Shown here: positions 21,583-29,353 of the stretch, in pieces | How the letters are laid out: each line of letters begins with the position of its first letter | Position numbering within the stretch: position 1 is the first letter of the stretch | DNA from: a virus | Strand: one strand, 5' to 3' | Virus record (IMG/VR): IMGVR_UViG_3300036828_000755 | Coordinates: 62,001-126,000 of that record | DNA length: 64,000 bases | Translations under genes and position numbers: made by a program | The notes under the pieces: generated by a model | Seen by the model: only the letters and a program-made list of their open reading frames with translations | Told to the model about the DNA's origin: nothing | The model's database searches: none

Positions 21583-21842
21583 TCTTTGACGTGGAAGCAT
21601 TCGTGAAGAAGATCGAGGAAGCCTCGCTCCACGTCAAGGACGTGGTCGACGAGACGGTCAGGGAAGACCTAGACCCGGTGGAAAACGTTGGCAGGGTCTC
21701 GCACTACTGCTTCGAGATCGGGGAAATCCTGGCCGATGTCATGGAAGCGATAGTTTCCAGGGTTCCGCTCGAAGATGTGCAAAAGGCGATAATCGACGAG
21801 TACCTCACGTCCTACGTCCCGACGGAGGAAGAGAAAAGTTGA
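21579..21842 (+). CDS. Hypothetical helical acidic protein
   Basis: This 87-residue protein starts at GTG 21579, inside the previous stop region. Long helices: DVEAFVKKIEEASLHVKDVV, then YCFEIGEILADVMEAIVSRV; ends PTEEEKS. Family not recognised. Translational coupling to both sides. Confidence 0.55.
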   Translation: MIFDVEAFVKKIEEASLHVKDVVDETVREDLDPVENVGRVSHYCFEIGEILADVMEAIVSRVPLEDVQKAIIDEYLTSYVPTEEEKS

Positions 21843-22039
21843 AGATCAAGATTGAGAAGGGCATCCCGATCACGCACAGGATAAGGAACAGCGGCGTTAA
21901 CGACGCGATCCAATCCCTCGAAGTCGGCGACAGCTTCAAGATTCCTGACGGCATAGTCGTTGCGGGGCTGTACACGCTCGCGAGGCGCGCAGGTATCAAG
22001 GTCACGATACATGACCGAAGGTTGTGGAGGACAGGATAA
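21839..22039 (+). CDS. Hypothetical protein
   Basis: This 66-residue protein starts at TTG 21839, overlapping the previous TGA. It reads MKIKIEKGIPITHRIRNSG, then AIQSLEVGDSFKIPDGIVVA and LARRAGIKVTIHDRRLWRTG. The pattern of a short basic beta-helix-beta is like that of small phage DNA-binding or PhoH-adjacent proteins, but no family is certain. Confidence 0.55.
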   Translation: MKIKIEKGIPITHRIRNSGVNDAIQSLEVGDSFKIPDGIVVAGLYTLARRAGIKVTIHDRRLWRTG

Positions 22040-22042
22040 GGC

Positions 22043-22414
22043 ATGAGTCCTAAGGTAAAAGATATGTTTGCTCGCCTCGAACAGCTGGGCTTACTCCCAG
22101 AACAGTTTGCGAATCCTCGCAAGCTCCGCAGATGGAGGAATAGGTTGCAAAAGAAGACACAACAGGAAGTGGTAGGGACTCCAGTTCCCAGGAAACACAA
22201 CAGGGACGAAATAGAGAAGGTTTCGGCGAAACTCCTCACCGACCTGAGGCAGGAAGTCCAACTCACGCACAACCAGGCTGTTGGGGGTCCGAACACTGTC
22301 GCGTTCGTCCAGTCGATGATCAGCCAGGTCACCGACATCGAAGACGTCGGGAAATTAGCAGAGGTTTGCTTTGCCGCAGGAATCATAGTAGGGTCTAGGT
22401 TGAAACAGCCATGA
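22043..22414 (+). CDS. Hypothetical protein
   Basis: This 123-residue protein starts at ATG 22043. Basic N-terminal region (LEQLGLLPEQFANPRKLRRW, then RNRLQKKTQQEV), then helical segments (DEIEKVSAKLLTDLRQEV; VGKLAEVCFAAGIIVG). Possibly nucleic-acid binding; family not recognised. Confidence 0.55.
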   Translation: MSPKVKDMFARLEQLGLLPEQFANPRKLRRWRNRLQKKTQQEVVGTPVPRKHNRDEIEKVSAKLLTDLRQEVQLTHNQAVGGPNTVAFVQSMISQVTDIEDVGKLAEVCFAAGIIVGSRLKQP

Positions 22415-22650
22415 AACTGTCCAAGGCAGCGCAAATCTTCAGCGACTTGCTGAGGGAGCACGGGGACCAGGAATTCGTCCTGAGGATGGATGGTGAGGCA
22501 AGCCAGTGCCTGTCCATGACTGGCTCGGTGGACTCGACTAGTCCAATACGTCTCGGTGTTGCCTCGACTGAGCACGAGGACGTCGAGTTGTTCAACGGCG
22601 TGGTAAACGGTGGAGACTCGTTCGCGAGGCCCGTCGAGGCGTTGCCGTGA
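22411..22650 (+). CDS. Hypothetical protein
   Basis: This 79-residue protein starts at ATG 22411 (ATGA overlap). It reads MKLSKAAQIFSDLLREHGDQ, then EFVLRMDGEASQCLSM, an alpha/beta pattern common among phage proteins that end in a helix-strand. Family not recognised. Confidence 0.55.
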   Translation: MKLSKAAQIFSDLLREHGDQEFVLRMDGEASQCLSMTGSVDSTSPIRLGVASTEHEDVELFNGVVNGGDSFARPVEALP

Positions 22651-22844
22651 AAAAGATCAAGGTCAGGGGGTTCCGGGACGTGGAGTTGGTCCGCGTCGTG
22701 CTTCCGGGGAAGGTCTGCCTGGTCCGCATCCAGGGCAAGGAAGTGATGGTTGCCTGGGACTGCGAGGCCGAGAAGTGGGCGACAGACCAGGCGTTGATCG
22801 AGGAATACCTCGGAAAAAAGAAGAAGGAGAACCCGTTTCCGTGA
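22647..22844 (+). CDS. Hypothetical protein
   Basis: This 65-residue protein starts at GTG 22647 (GTGA overlap). It is beta-rich (IKVRGFRDVELVRVVLPGKV; CLVRIQGKEVMVAWD) with a C-terminal helix ending YLGKKKKENPFP. Resembles a small OB- or SH3-like fold; function unknown. Confidence 0.55.
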   Translation: MKKIKVRGFRDVELVRVVLPGKVCLVRIQGKEVMVAWDCEAEKWATDQALIEEYLGKKKKENPFP

Positions 22845-23221
22845 TGGACGATTTACGAAAGCAAGTCTTTGACGAGAACCAGTCGAAGTTACAGCCAGAA
22901 CTTAGGGTTGCCAGGGATGGCGAGGAGATGTGCCAGGACGAGCTAGGCGGGGTGTCCTGCACCCTGAAGAAGGGCCACGCCGTGGACCGCCACGTTTGCC
23001 ACTCTATACTGGGGCGAATCTTGCAGACTTGGTCCGACAAGGTCAAGCCCGCGAGGGCGTACGCCAGGGGTTTGCCGGCACCACCGAACTTCGACCTGCA
23101 CGACGGCTTCGACGAGAAAAACGAGTCGACGACGTTCTTCAGGTCCAGGGACAACTTGACGGAGATCAAGGTCACCGTCCTCTTGAGGCAGCGCAAGACC
23201 GAGGAAGGAGACTGGGAATAG
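22844..23221 (+). CDS. Hypothetical protein with Cys-His sites
   Basis: This 125-residue protein starts at ATG 22844; an in-frame GTG lies 3 nt earlier. Segments: EEMCQDELGGVSCTLKKGHA, then DRHVCHSIL. The Cys/His spacing resembles bacterial short motifs 'C...G..C.l..GH...H' that bind zinc. The C-terminal half is charged and beta-like. Family not certain. Confidence 0.55.
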   Translation: MDDLRKQVFDENQSKLQPELRVARDGEEMCQDELGGVSCTLKKGHAVDRHVCHSILGRILQTWSDKVKPARAYARGLPAPPNFDLHDGFDEKNESTTFFRSRDNLTEIKVTVLLRQRKTEEGDWE

Positions 23222-23222
23222 G

Positions 23223-23582
23223 ATGGCAGAAAGATTCGTCGAGGTCGGGATCCCGGTCTCTGAGCCCGAAGAACTGCGAACCAGGTTCGCAACCCCGCTC
23301 GACTTCGACAGGTTCTGGGACCCATACATGCGAACCATGAGGGTCAGCTGTTTCGCCGAGGAGCATAGGCCGGGCGAGTTTACCCCGTGCATCGAGGCGT
23401 TTCCCGGGAACCAGCCGTGGGAGTTCCCGATAACCTTGGATACCGAGATCGGGGCGATATCCGCCGCGGTCGAGTTCCTGTGGACGATCAAGGACTTCGA
23501 CGACCTGGCCCCGTTCGCGCACTCTTGCGCTGGGAAGGTCGAGGGTTGGCTTGGGCAAGGAAAACAGGTCGGCGCACGCTGA
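23223..23582 (+). CDS. Hypothetical protein
   Basis: This 119-residue protein starts at ATG 23223. It reads MAERFVEVGIPVSEPEELRT, has aromatic segments (DFDRFWDPYMRTM; PWEFPITLDTEIG) and a helical region (AISAAVEFLWTIKDFDDLAP). Three cysteines. Family not recognised. Confidence 0.55.
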   Translation: MAERFVEVGIPVSEPEELRTRFATPLDFDRFWDPYMRTMRVSCFAEEHRPGEFTPCIEAFPGNQPWEFPITLDTEIGAISAAVEFLWTIKDFDDLAPFAHSCAGKVEGWLGQGKQVGAR

Positions 23583-23588
23583 CGCCCA

Positions 23589-24101
23589 ATGGCGATGGGA
23601 GAAAAAAAGGCAATGCTGTGGAATGACGTAGCAAGACAAGTTAGCGGTGGTTTTCGGCCACGGATAAGGAAGACTGGGGATCTGAAGAAAGACACCAGCA
23701 TTCGATCCTCGATATACAGCAGCATGCAAAGGACGTACGAGCTCCGCGTCTCAATCAATGACGTTGGGGACGCGTTTGAGGTCGTGTGTCGGGCAGACCG
23801 CGGGGTCGTTCGGTCACCTCAACCGATGTCAGGAAAATCTGACGGTATCAAGGTCGTGCTAAGCAATGGCGAGTACTACTATGGCGCCAGCCTGCTGCCA
23901 TTCGGCAGGTGCGTACTCCTGGACTTGCCGGAGCAACCAGGCCTAGAATCCGTGGTCGACCTGGTCCAACCACTCAAGGTTGGGTTCGACGCCGAATTTG
24001 ACAGCCAGGTCTATTTCGCGGGCGGGTACAACATTTCCGTTGAACAAGACAAGGAGGACCAGGATGAAACCTCTGTTGACGCTGATCCCCAAGGAGAATA
24101 A
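23589..24101 (+). CDS. Hypothetical protein
   Basis: This 170-residue protein starts at ATG 23589 or ATG 23595. Basic N-terminal part (GGFRPRIRKTGDLKK), then beta-rich core (YELRVSINDVGDAFEVVCRA; GIKVVLSNGEYYYGASLLP) and an acidic tail. Its 3' end overlaps the next gene by 38 nt, longer than usual in this genome. Family not recognised. Confidence 0.55.
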   Translation: MAMGEKKAMLWNDVARQVSGGFRPRIRKTGDLKKDTSIRSSIYSSMQRTYELRVSINDVGDAFEVVCRADRGVVRSPQPMSGKSDGIKVVLSNGEYYYGASLLPFGRCVLLDLPEQPGLESVVDLVQPLKVGFDAEFDSQVYFAGGYNISVEQDKEDQDETSVDADPQGE

Positions 24102-24321
24102 CTGGCCGACGAACACGATCAGGAGCACGGACTCCTTCTTCAACGTCCTCGTGGACGGCAAAATGGCGCCGTTCGACGCGTCATTCACCCCTGGTGGAAG
24201 GCTTTACTCGATAGAGAGCGTCCACGTGCCGAACGGTCAGGTGGGTAAGCTAATGGGTCAGGCGAACGTTACGAGGAAGATGCTGCAGGAGGCATATGAC
24301 CTATGGCGAATGAGGGCTTAA
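24064..24321 (+). CDS. Hypothetical protein
   Basis: This 85-residue protein starts at ATG 24064 behind AAGGAGG, inside the preceding gene. MKPLLTLIPKENNWPTNTIR, then FFNVLVDGKMAPFDASFTPG and a helical tail. Family not recognised. The strong ribosome site decides the start. Confidence 0.55.
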   Translation: MKPLLTLIPKENNWPTNTIRSTDSFFNVLVDGKMAPFDASFTPGGRLYSIESVHVPNGQVGKLMGQANVTRKMLQEAYDLWRMRA

Positions 24322-24869
24322 CGATGAACGCAGAAGAAAGGTTCAGGGTCGAGGTCGGAAGACAAAGGACCATCGAGGAAGTGCGCCAAGCACTGGCGGA
24401 AGCAGAGCCAGTGGCCGCGAGGTACAAGGCCTCGGAAGAGGCGATCGACGCGATGCCGGGTGGTCCCGGACGCGACGCGGCCGCCAAGGCGCACGGCGAG
24501 GAGTTCGACCCTGACGATAGCGAGGACGTCTGCAACGGGTTGCGGGAGATCCTCCCAGAGCTCGAGGAAATCGAGTTAGTAAGGGCCAGGTGTTCGGGTT
24601 GGCCCGAACCAAAGAAAACCAAGTGCCTCGAAGCAGTCCAGGAGTTCTGGCAAACCACCGTCGAGCGGCACATCAGGAATTGCCGACACTGGATCGAGGT
24701 ATTCGGGACAGAGTCGTTCGTCAGGATCCAGGTATTTAGCTGGGTTGCGGGCGTTGAGCCCAACTTCGACCCCCTGTATGACGCGACCCCCGAGGAATCT
24801 GAGACGTTCAAGGAACAGGCAAGGGAGATGATGCGGCCTGTCTTGGAACAAATCTGCGACAAGGATTAG
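24303..24869 (+). CDS. Hypothetical helical protein
   Basis: This 188-residue protein starts at ATG 24303; ATG 24324 follows AACG and is an alternative. Mostly helical: VGRQRTIEEVRQALAEAEPV, LREILPELEEIELVRARC, EAVQEFWQTTVERHIRNC. Ends with an acidic helix. No recognised motif. Confidence 0.6.
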   Translation: MANEGLTMNAEERFRVEVGRQRTIEEVRQALAEAEPVAARYKASEEAIDAMPGGPGRDAAAKAHGEEFDPDDSEDVCNGLREILPELEEIELVRARCSGWPEPKKTKCLEAVQEFWQTTVERHIRNCRHWIEVFGTESFVRIQVFSWVAGVEPNFDPLYDATPEESETFKEQAREMMRPVLEQICDKD

Positions 24870-24910
24870 TCAACGATTACTGAAGGAATAGGAAAGAAGG
24901 AATAGGGAAG

Positions 24911-25126
24911 ATGTACTTGATCCAAGTAACGATGGACAACGGGTGGTGTGGTTTCTTACCCGAGGCCGGGGAACCAATGGTGTTCTCGCACGAGGGGGCA
25001 CTCCAAGCTATTGCCCGCTTGCAAGAGGGCCACGAGATGGGGGACTTGTTTGAGCCGTGGCGATCCAGTCCCCAGAATCCTGGGATCACCGAGTTCAAGA
25101 TCTTTGAACTGGTAGAAAGGAAGTAA
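24911..25126 (+). CDS. Hypothetical protein
   Basis: This 71-residue protein starts at ATG 24911 after AATAGGGAAG. MYLIQVTMDNGWCGFLPEAG, then MVFSHEGALQAIARLQEGHE, then ITEFKIFELVERK: a beta-alpha-beta pattern of the kind common in small phage proteins. Family not recognised. Confidence 0.55.
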   Translation: MYLIQVTMDNGWCGFLPEAGEPMVFSHEGALQAIARLQEGHEMGDLFEPWRSSPQNPGITEFKIFELVERK

Positions 25127-25127
25127 T

Positions 25128-25454
25128 GTGGAAAAAGAAAAGCTAAAGATCCCGATCAACGCGGGATGGCTGGCCGAGAACGGCATGCTCGTCGTTGCTG
25201 CCGCACAGCTCGGGATAGTGTTCGACCCCGGGTCGGCGAACGACAGGGGGATAACGATGGTCGGGCCGGACGGCAACAAGTTGCTGCTGTACTCCGACTA
25301 CCTCCTGTTTACCCTGGGACAGCTACAGGTCCTGGGCTTTGACACCGGGCCGATTTGCAACAGCTGCGGCAAGCCGTTGCCGGTCTGCGAGAGGGAGCGG
25401 GAAGAAATACACGCGAGGATGCTGGCGGAAGCGGGGGCCTTCGAACCGAGATGA
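25128..25454 (+). CDS. Hypothetical protein with CxxC
   Basis: This 108-residue protein starts at GTG 25128 behind AAAGGAAG. The first half is alpha/beta (INAGWLAENGMLVVAAAQLG; DRGITMVGPDGNKLLLYSDY). A C-terminal CNSCGKPLPVCERERE gives a partial zinc knuckle. Family not recognised. Confidence 0.55.
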   Translation: MEKEKLKIPINAGWLAENGMLVVAAAQLGIVFDPGSANDRGITMVGPDGNKLLLYSDYLLFTLGQLQVLGFDTGPICNSCGKPLPVCEREREEIHARMLAEAGAFEPR

Positions 25455-25894
25455 GGAAAGAAACTGAGGCCAGCAAAGGCGCGAGGGGTCCCAGGTTTAC
25501 GTTGGACGACTACGGGACAGGGCTCGTGCTGAGGGTCGAAAACGACTACGAGGACTCGCTCATACCGGACGACGAACTCATCAGGTTGTTCAACCTGGAC
25601 CTTGCTGACCCGAAGTTGGTCCAAGAGGCGAGGGAGGCACTGGCCCAGTTGGTTCCCACCTTGAACAGGGTAGATTCAGGCCCAGGAAACTCACTCGATG
25701 GCAAATCGTACGCCGGCGTCAACGTACCACACGAGTATCCGGCGCACTTTTGTCAGGCCACGTCCTGCAAGTATCCGGACCCGGTTTCTGCGTACTCGCT
25801 TAAGGCGCACGACGACCTTGAAGTGGAGGTCTTCCTGTGCGACGAGCACGCGCCAAGAAGTTCCGGGTCAAGGGAGGCCCCCGAAACAACGTGA
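25451..25894 (+). CDS. Hypothetical protein with C-terminal Cys/His motif
   Basis: This 147-residue protein starts at ATG 25451 (ATGA overlap). First part acidic (DYGTGLVLRVENDYEDSLIP); last part AHFCQATSCKYPDPVSAYSL, then EVEVFLCDEHAPR. The C...C...C-D-E-H layout is that of a metal-binding domain used in small phage proteins (CDEHA ending also in 44363). Function unknown. Confidence 0.6.
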   Translation: MRKETEASKGARGPRFTLDDYGTGLVLRVENDYEDSLIPDDELIRLFNLDLADPKLVQEAREALAQLVPTLNRVDSGPGNSLDGKSYAGVNVPHEYPAHFCQATSCKYPDPVSAYSLKAHDDLEVEVFLCDEHAPRSSGSREAPETT

Positions 25895-26178
25895 GGAAAG
25901 GGACGCTGAGGATGGCTAGGTCGGAAGAGGAGTTCCGCCAATTCTGCGACGGCAGGCCGGGTGCCGGCGTCGCGAACGATTTCCCGGGCGGCATGGTGTT
26001 GCACCGTGCTGGGTGCCACACGTTGAACCGCAAAAACCACGTGGAGGGGGACGTTCGCTGGCCAGCAGGTGGGCCAGGGGGCAGGGGGAGTGTTTTCCGC
26101 GTCAAGTGGCTGGCCGACACGGTGGACGAGCTGAAGGTCAGGTGGCCGACCGCCTACCTGTGCGGGAAGTGCCTGTAG
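25891..26178 (+). CDS. Hypothetical protein with HRAGCHTL...CGKC zinc motif
   Basis: This 95-residue protein starts at GTG 25891 (GTGA overlap); ATG 25912 is an alternative. The core GGMVLHRAGCHTLNR, then PTAYLCGKC, resembles a small domain in which 'H-x-x-x-C-x-x-I/L' and a terminal CxxC bind zinc. Such domains accompany DNA-repair or restriction-related proteins in bacteria. Function not assigned. Confidence 0.55.
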   Translation: MRKGTLRMARSEEEFRQFCDGRPGAGVANDFPGGMVLHRAGCHTLNRKNHVEGDVRWPAGGPGGRGSVFRVKWLADTVDELKVRWPTAYLCGKCL

Positions 26179-26210
26179 CCGTGGCTACCAACAAGGAAAA
26201 GGGAGCGTCG

Positions 26211-26411
26211 GTGACGGAGATCGTCAAGTTTCGGGTCTTCCACATGCCCTGTTGCGGGCAACTGCTGTGCTGGGTCAACCCGCGCCTACCATCGTTCTGC
26301 CCGGAATGCGGGACGAGCGTGTACTTGGAACTAAATTCCAAGGACCGCAAACACATCAAGTTGTGGGACGACCACGCGCAGCTGAAGTTCACGGAAGGGG
26401 CGCTCTACTAG
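26211..26411 (+). CDS. Zinc-ribbon hypothetical protein
   Basis: This 66-residue protein starts at GTG 26211, 6 nt after GGGAG; an in-frame GTG at 26181 is an alternative. HMPCCGQLLCWVNPRLPSFC followed by PECGTSVY forms a classic zinc ribbon (CC...C...CPEC). Ends with a charged beta segment. Role unknown. Confidence 0.6.
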   Translation: MTEIVKFRVFHMPCCGQLLCWVNPRLPSFCPECGTSVYLELNSKDRKHIKLWDDHAQLKFTEGALY

Positions 26412-26415
26412 GAAT

Positions 26416-26691
26416 ATGGTAGGAAAGAAAACGCGGATCCCGGCGATCAACCAGGTGCTGTGCGAGGCCATCCCGACATCGTTCGGGGACGCCCCTAGCA
26501 GGTTGCCCGGGCACGTCGCGGGACTAGTCAAGGAAGCGATGAAGCTGGCCGACCCGGCCCCGATGGTCAGGAAGATACTGGTCGACTGGCGCGTGGACGT
26601 CCTGGAGAACGAGGATCACGTGCTGGTCCGGTGCGTGGGCTCCGGGACCGTGGCACGGTTGAAGAAGAAGATTTTGGTCGAAAAAAGGTAA
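26416..26691 (+). CDS. Hypothetical basic protein
   Basis: This 91-residue protein starts at ATG 26416. MVGKKTRIPAINQVLCEAIP, helical middle (HVAGLVKEAMKLADPAPMV), then LVDWRVDVLENEDHVLVRCV and a lysine-rich end. Family not recognised. Confidence 0.55.
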   Translation: MVGKKTRIPAINQVLCEAIPTSFGDAPSRLPGHVAGLVKEAMKLADPAPMVRKILVDWRVDVLENEDHVLVRCVGSGTVARLKKKILVEKR

Positions 26692-26708
26692 GGAGGAAAA
26701 TTGGCAGC

Positions 26709-27704
26709 ATGGTTGGCGCAAAAGATGATGGAAAACAAAACTGGTCAAATTTCCAGGAAGGGGACGAGGTACAACTCGTCTTCCTTGGGCAAGACCCAGC
26801 TAAACACGAGGAATTGTTTAAGCCAGAAAAAGTCGAGGAAGCGACCGTTGTGGGGTTCTTCATCCCGCACAATGATGGTTGCTACGTATTCAAGACCAAG
26901 TCTGGCAAGAACCTTTACGTGGAACCGTTCCCATACCCGTATGATCCTGAAGGTAGTTGGCCAGGGGATGGCCTATGGCCATCAGAAGAAGACTGGGAAA
27001 TCCCGCCCACTCTTCGGGGAGTAGGTTCCTACACGGTCGCTCCGACGACTGGGCACGCGGCTTCCCTCTTTAGGCCGACCAACGAAACCTACGAGGCGAC
27101 CCCAACGACGACCTTGCTACCCCTTGACCAGTCAACTCCCGAGGATTTCGGGGCAATACTGGTTGTTCCAAGGCAACCACTGGTGGACGTCGACTTCGTC
27201 GACCGTCTCAAGCAATGTATCACCAGGGCCATCGCCGACCAACTCCCGAACTTCGAAGAAGTTCGCTGGCACGAGGTCCTCCTCGGAGACGAGCTCCGGG
27301 TTCGAGATAAGGAAGGGTTAGGATTTGACGCAAGGGTCATCTTCAAGGTCGAGGAAGACTTCAAGTACGAGCTATTGCTCGTTGCGTCCGACGGGAAGGT
27401 CAGGAAACTCTCATCCAATGGGAAACCTCGTCCTGAACAGGGAACGTTTTGGAACTTGGAGGGGTTGCGCGCGGCCAAGGTCGCGAAGTTGGGTCACCGG
27501 GACATCCACAATGTCAGGTTCCACGCAAGGGGAGAAGTGGGAAGGCTCCCGGAATCCTTGGGTTGGTCGGAAACCGAGCATAACGCCGAGGTCATGGCAA
27601 CCGTGACCGGGAAAGATGTCTGGGTCGACGTCGAGTACTCGTTCGGTGTGTCTGCAACAGACACGAGGACTACCTCGTACTTAGCGTTCAAGGTCCTAAA
27701 TTAA
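26709..27704 (+). CDS. Large hypothetical protein
   Basis: This 331-residue protein starts at ATG 26709, 11 nt after AAGGAGG. N-terminal SH3-like opening (NFQEGDEVQLVFLGQD), a second barrel-like segment (KTKSGKNLYVEPFPYPYDP), then a central alpha/beta domain (FVDRLKQCITRAIADQLPNF; FDARVIFKVEEDFKYELLLV) and a C-terminal beta-rich part ending SATDTRTTSYLAFKVLN. One of the longer genes in the block; no family recognised. Confidence 0.65.
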   Translation: MVGAKDDGKQNWSNFQEGDEVQLVFLGQDPAKHEELFKPEKVEEATVVGFFIPHNDGCYVFKTKSGKNLYVEPFPYPYDPEGSWPGDGLWPSEEDWEIPPTLRGVGSYTVAPTTGHAASLFRPTNETYEATPTTTLLPLDQSTPEDFGAILVVPRQPLVDVDFVDRLKQCITRAIADQLPNFEEVRWHEVLLGDELRVRDKEGLGFDARVIFKVEEDFKYELLLVASDGKVRKLSSNGKPRPEQGTFWNLEGLRAAKVAKLGHRDIHNVRFHARGEVGRLPESLGWSETEHNAEVMATVTGKDVWVDVEYSFGVSATDTRTTSYLAFKVLN

Positions 27705-27725
27705 AATTAAGAAAAGGGGTAGCAG

Positions 27726-27899
27726 ATGTGGCAGGTTGAGCTGACGAAGAAGCCGAGGGTCAACGACTTCAGGGACGACTACTTTCCCAGGAAAACGTAC
27801 TACAAGGCGGACGCGCTGAAGTTGCAGAAGGAAGTCGAGGACAAGGGCGGGGAAGCCTTGGTCGTGCGGGTCTCCCGTTCCGCTAAGAAAGGAAACTGA
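27726..27899 (+). CDS. Small basic hypothetical protein
   Basis: This 57-residue protein starts at ATG 27726 behind AAAAGGGG. MWQVELTKKPRVNDFRDDYF, then YYKADALKLQKEVEDKGGEA and VVRVSRSAKKGN. Helix with flanking strands, basic ends. Its TGA overlaps the next ATG (TGATG). Confidence 0.55.
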   Translation: MWQVELTKKPRVNDFRDDYFPRKTYYKADALKLQKEVEDKGGEALVVRVSRSAKKGN

Positions 27900-28168
27900 T
27901 GCCCAAGATCAAGGTAACCATCAACGGGACGAGTGCGAACCCCTGGCACGCGATGTGCTTGGAACAGAACCCGTTTCCCCAAATTGGGAGGATGGAGTAC
28001 GACGAGTTCTCGAAGAGGGTTTCATCACTGGACGCTGACCCGATCGACCCTGGGGAAGCAGAAGCCATTATCCGAGGGAGACTCAAGGGCTGTTCCGAGG
28101 AATTCGTGAAGATCTGCCTCTCGCAGTACAAGCCAGGGGAGCGGGTCAAGTTCGAGGTGACGTGGTGA
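27899..28168 (+). CDS. Hypothetical protein
   Basis: This 89-residue protein starts at ATG 27899. MPKIKVTINGTSANPWHAMC, then a helical middle (EAEAIIRGRLKGCSEEFVKI) and CLSQYKPGERVKFEVTW. Family not recognised. Coupled to both neighbours. Confidence 0.55.
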   Translation: MPKIKVTINGTSANPWHAMCLEQNPFPQIGRMEYDEFSKRVSSLDADPIDPGEAEAIIRGRLKGCSEEFVKICLSQYKPGERVKFEVTW

Positions 28169-28398
28169 TGGCGCCCAACCAGGTAGCGGAAGAATTCCGC
28201 CTCTTGCGATTCCTCCACGAAACCTTGAAGCTGCAGCTGGGGGAGGCGCACGAGAGGAAGGCGACGCTTGCCGAACTCCTGTGCTTGACGAGGCAGCTCA
28301 TCGTCGTCCAGGACTTGCTAGACTTCGCCAAGCAGCGGAACCTCGAGCAGGTCAACGCGGAGATGGCGGCCGAAGCAACGGTGGTGGTCGTGGATTGA
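28168..28398 (+). CDS. Hypothetical helical protein
   Basis: This 76-residue protein starts at ATG 28168 (TGATG overlap); two GTG codons precede in frame. Continuous amphipathic helices: NQVAEEFRLLRFLHETLKLQ, KATLAELLCLTRQLIVVQDL. Acidic/hydrophobic end (EAATVVVVD-like). Likely a helical-bundle oligomer. Confidence 0.55.
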   Translation: MAPNQVAEEFRLLRFLHETLKLQLGEAHERKATLAELLCLTRQLIVVQDLLDFAKQRNLEQVNAEMAAEATVVVVD

Positions 28399-28409
28399 GG
28401 AGGTGCTGC

Positions 28410-28697
28410 GTGCTGGAAAACTTGACTAAGCCAAGCCTCACCCAGGCCGAGTTCGACGCTTTGCCGCCATGCGGCAACGTCCCGCTCACCTGCGGGAGGC
28501 ACCCGCTGCTGAGGTGGACCGCGAGGAAGTCCGCGACGATCCGGTGCGCGGGTCTGCACCTCGCATATCCTGGCAGCCAAACCTACTTCCTTGGGAAGGT
28601 GGCGGGAACCGACAGTTTCGGGTATGTTCCCGCGTGCGCCTGCGAGTCGAAGAATTTGTTGGTAGTTATCCGAGAACATGCACGAGGAGGAGTATGA
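28410..28697 (+). CDS. Cysteine-containing hypothetical protein
   Basis: This 95-residue protein starts at GTG 28410 behind GAGGAGG. PPCGNVPLTCGRHPLLRWTA, ATIRCAGLHLAYPG, then GYVPACACESKNLLVV. Cysteines in pairs suggest metal binding. Family not recognised; ATGA overlap with the SLOG gene. Confidence 0.55.
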   Translation: MLENLTKPSLTQAEFDALPPCGNVPLTCGRHPLLRWTARKSATIRCAGLHLAYPGSQTYFLGKVAGTDSFGYVPACACESKNLLVVIREHARGGV

Positions 28698-29071
28698 GGG
28701 TAGGGTTTACGGGTACGAGGGTCGGCATGACCGACAACCAGAAGAAGCAGCTCACCGGGCTGTTGCAGGGCGTGACCGAGTTCCACCACGGCGACTGCGT
28801 CGGGGCCGATGCCCAGGCGCACGACATCGCGAGGAACCTCGGGTGCTCGGTTGTCATCCACCCACCGGTGCTGAGGACCTACAGGGCTTTCAAGCAGAGC
28901 GACCGGACTCGGGTCCCTAAGTCCTACGTTGAGAGGAACCACGACATAGTCGACGAGGTCGAGCTGCTGATCGCGGCGCCGAGTGGGCCGGAGGCGGTGC
29001 GTTCTGGGACGTGGTCGACCGTGAGGTATGCGAGGAAGTTGGGCCGAAAAGTGGAGATCTTGGGGAGGTAG
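28694..29071 (+). CDS. SLOG-superfamily (DprA/LOG-like) nucleotide-binding protein
   Basis: This 125-residue protein starts at ATG 28694 behind GAGGAG. Its fold marks are RVGFTGTRVGMTDNQ (first strand with Gly-rich turn), FHHGDCVGADAQAHDIAR (the G-D-C-x-G-A-D block), VIHPP, then VPKSYVERNHDIVDEVELLI and PSGPEAVRSGTWSTV. These are the conserved points of small SLOG/YspA-like proteins, which bind nucleotide-derived ligands and occur in defence and phage settings. Ligand here is unknown. Confidence 0.75.
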   Translation: MRVGFTGTRVGMTDNQKKQLTGLLQGVTEFHHGDCVGADAQAHDIARNLGCSVVIHPPVLRTYRAFKQSDRTRVPKSYVERNHDIVDEVELLIAAPSGPEAVRSGTWSTVRYARKLGRKVEILGR

Positions 29072-29073
29072 TC

Positions 29074-29268
29074 GTGTCGCTGAAGAACAAGTTGAACGCG
29101 TGGTCCGCGGGGATACTCGCGGCCTGCGGGGCCGTGCTGCTGATACTTGGGGTGCTGATACCGTCGTCGGCCGTCGCGACGGCCACGAGCATCCTCGGTG
29201 CGCTGGCCTTCTTGGCCGGCTGCGCCGTCGCGGCCTGGGTCTCCGACAGGCAAAACAGTGGAGAATGA
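29074..29268 (+). CDS. Small two-helix membrane protein
   Basis: This 64-residue protein starts at GTG 29074 behind GGGGAGGTAG. Two transmembrane helices: GILAACGAVLLILGVLIPSS and ATSILGALAFLAGCAVAAWV, with a charged tail (SDRQNSGE). Topology consistent with a small inner-membrane protein. Confidence 0.6.
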   Translation: MSLKNKLNAWSAGILAACGAVLLILGVLIPSSAVATATSILGALAFLAGCAVAAWVSDRQNSGE

Positions 29269-29297
29269 TGGCAGGATCGAGGATCGGCCAAAAAATA

Positions 29298-29329
29298 CCG
29301 GATGACCCCGTGAAAAACTGTGGTAAAAT
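29298..29329 (+). promoter_or_regulatory. Promoter (CCGGA-N21-TAAAAT)
   Basis: ACCGGATGACC at about 29297-29307, similar to ACCGAATGACC at 56.5 kb, then TAAAAT 21 bp after the box, 24 nt upstream of the gene at 29354. Confidence 0.55.
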
Positions 29330-29353
29330 TTAATTTAGGTGAAGGGGAGTACC

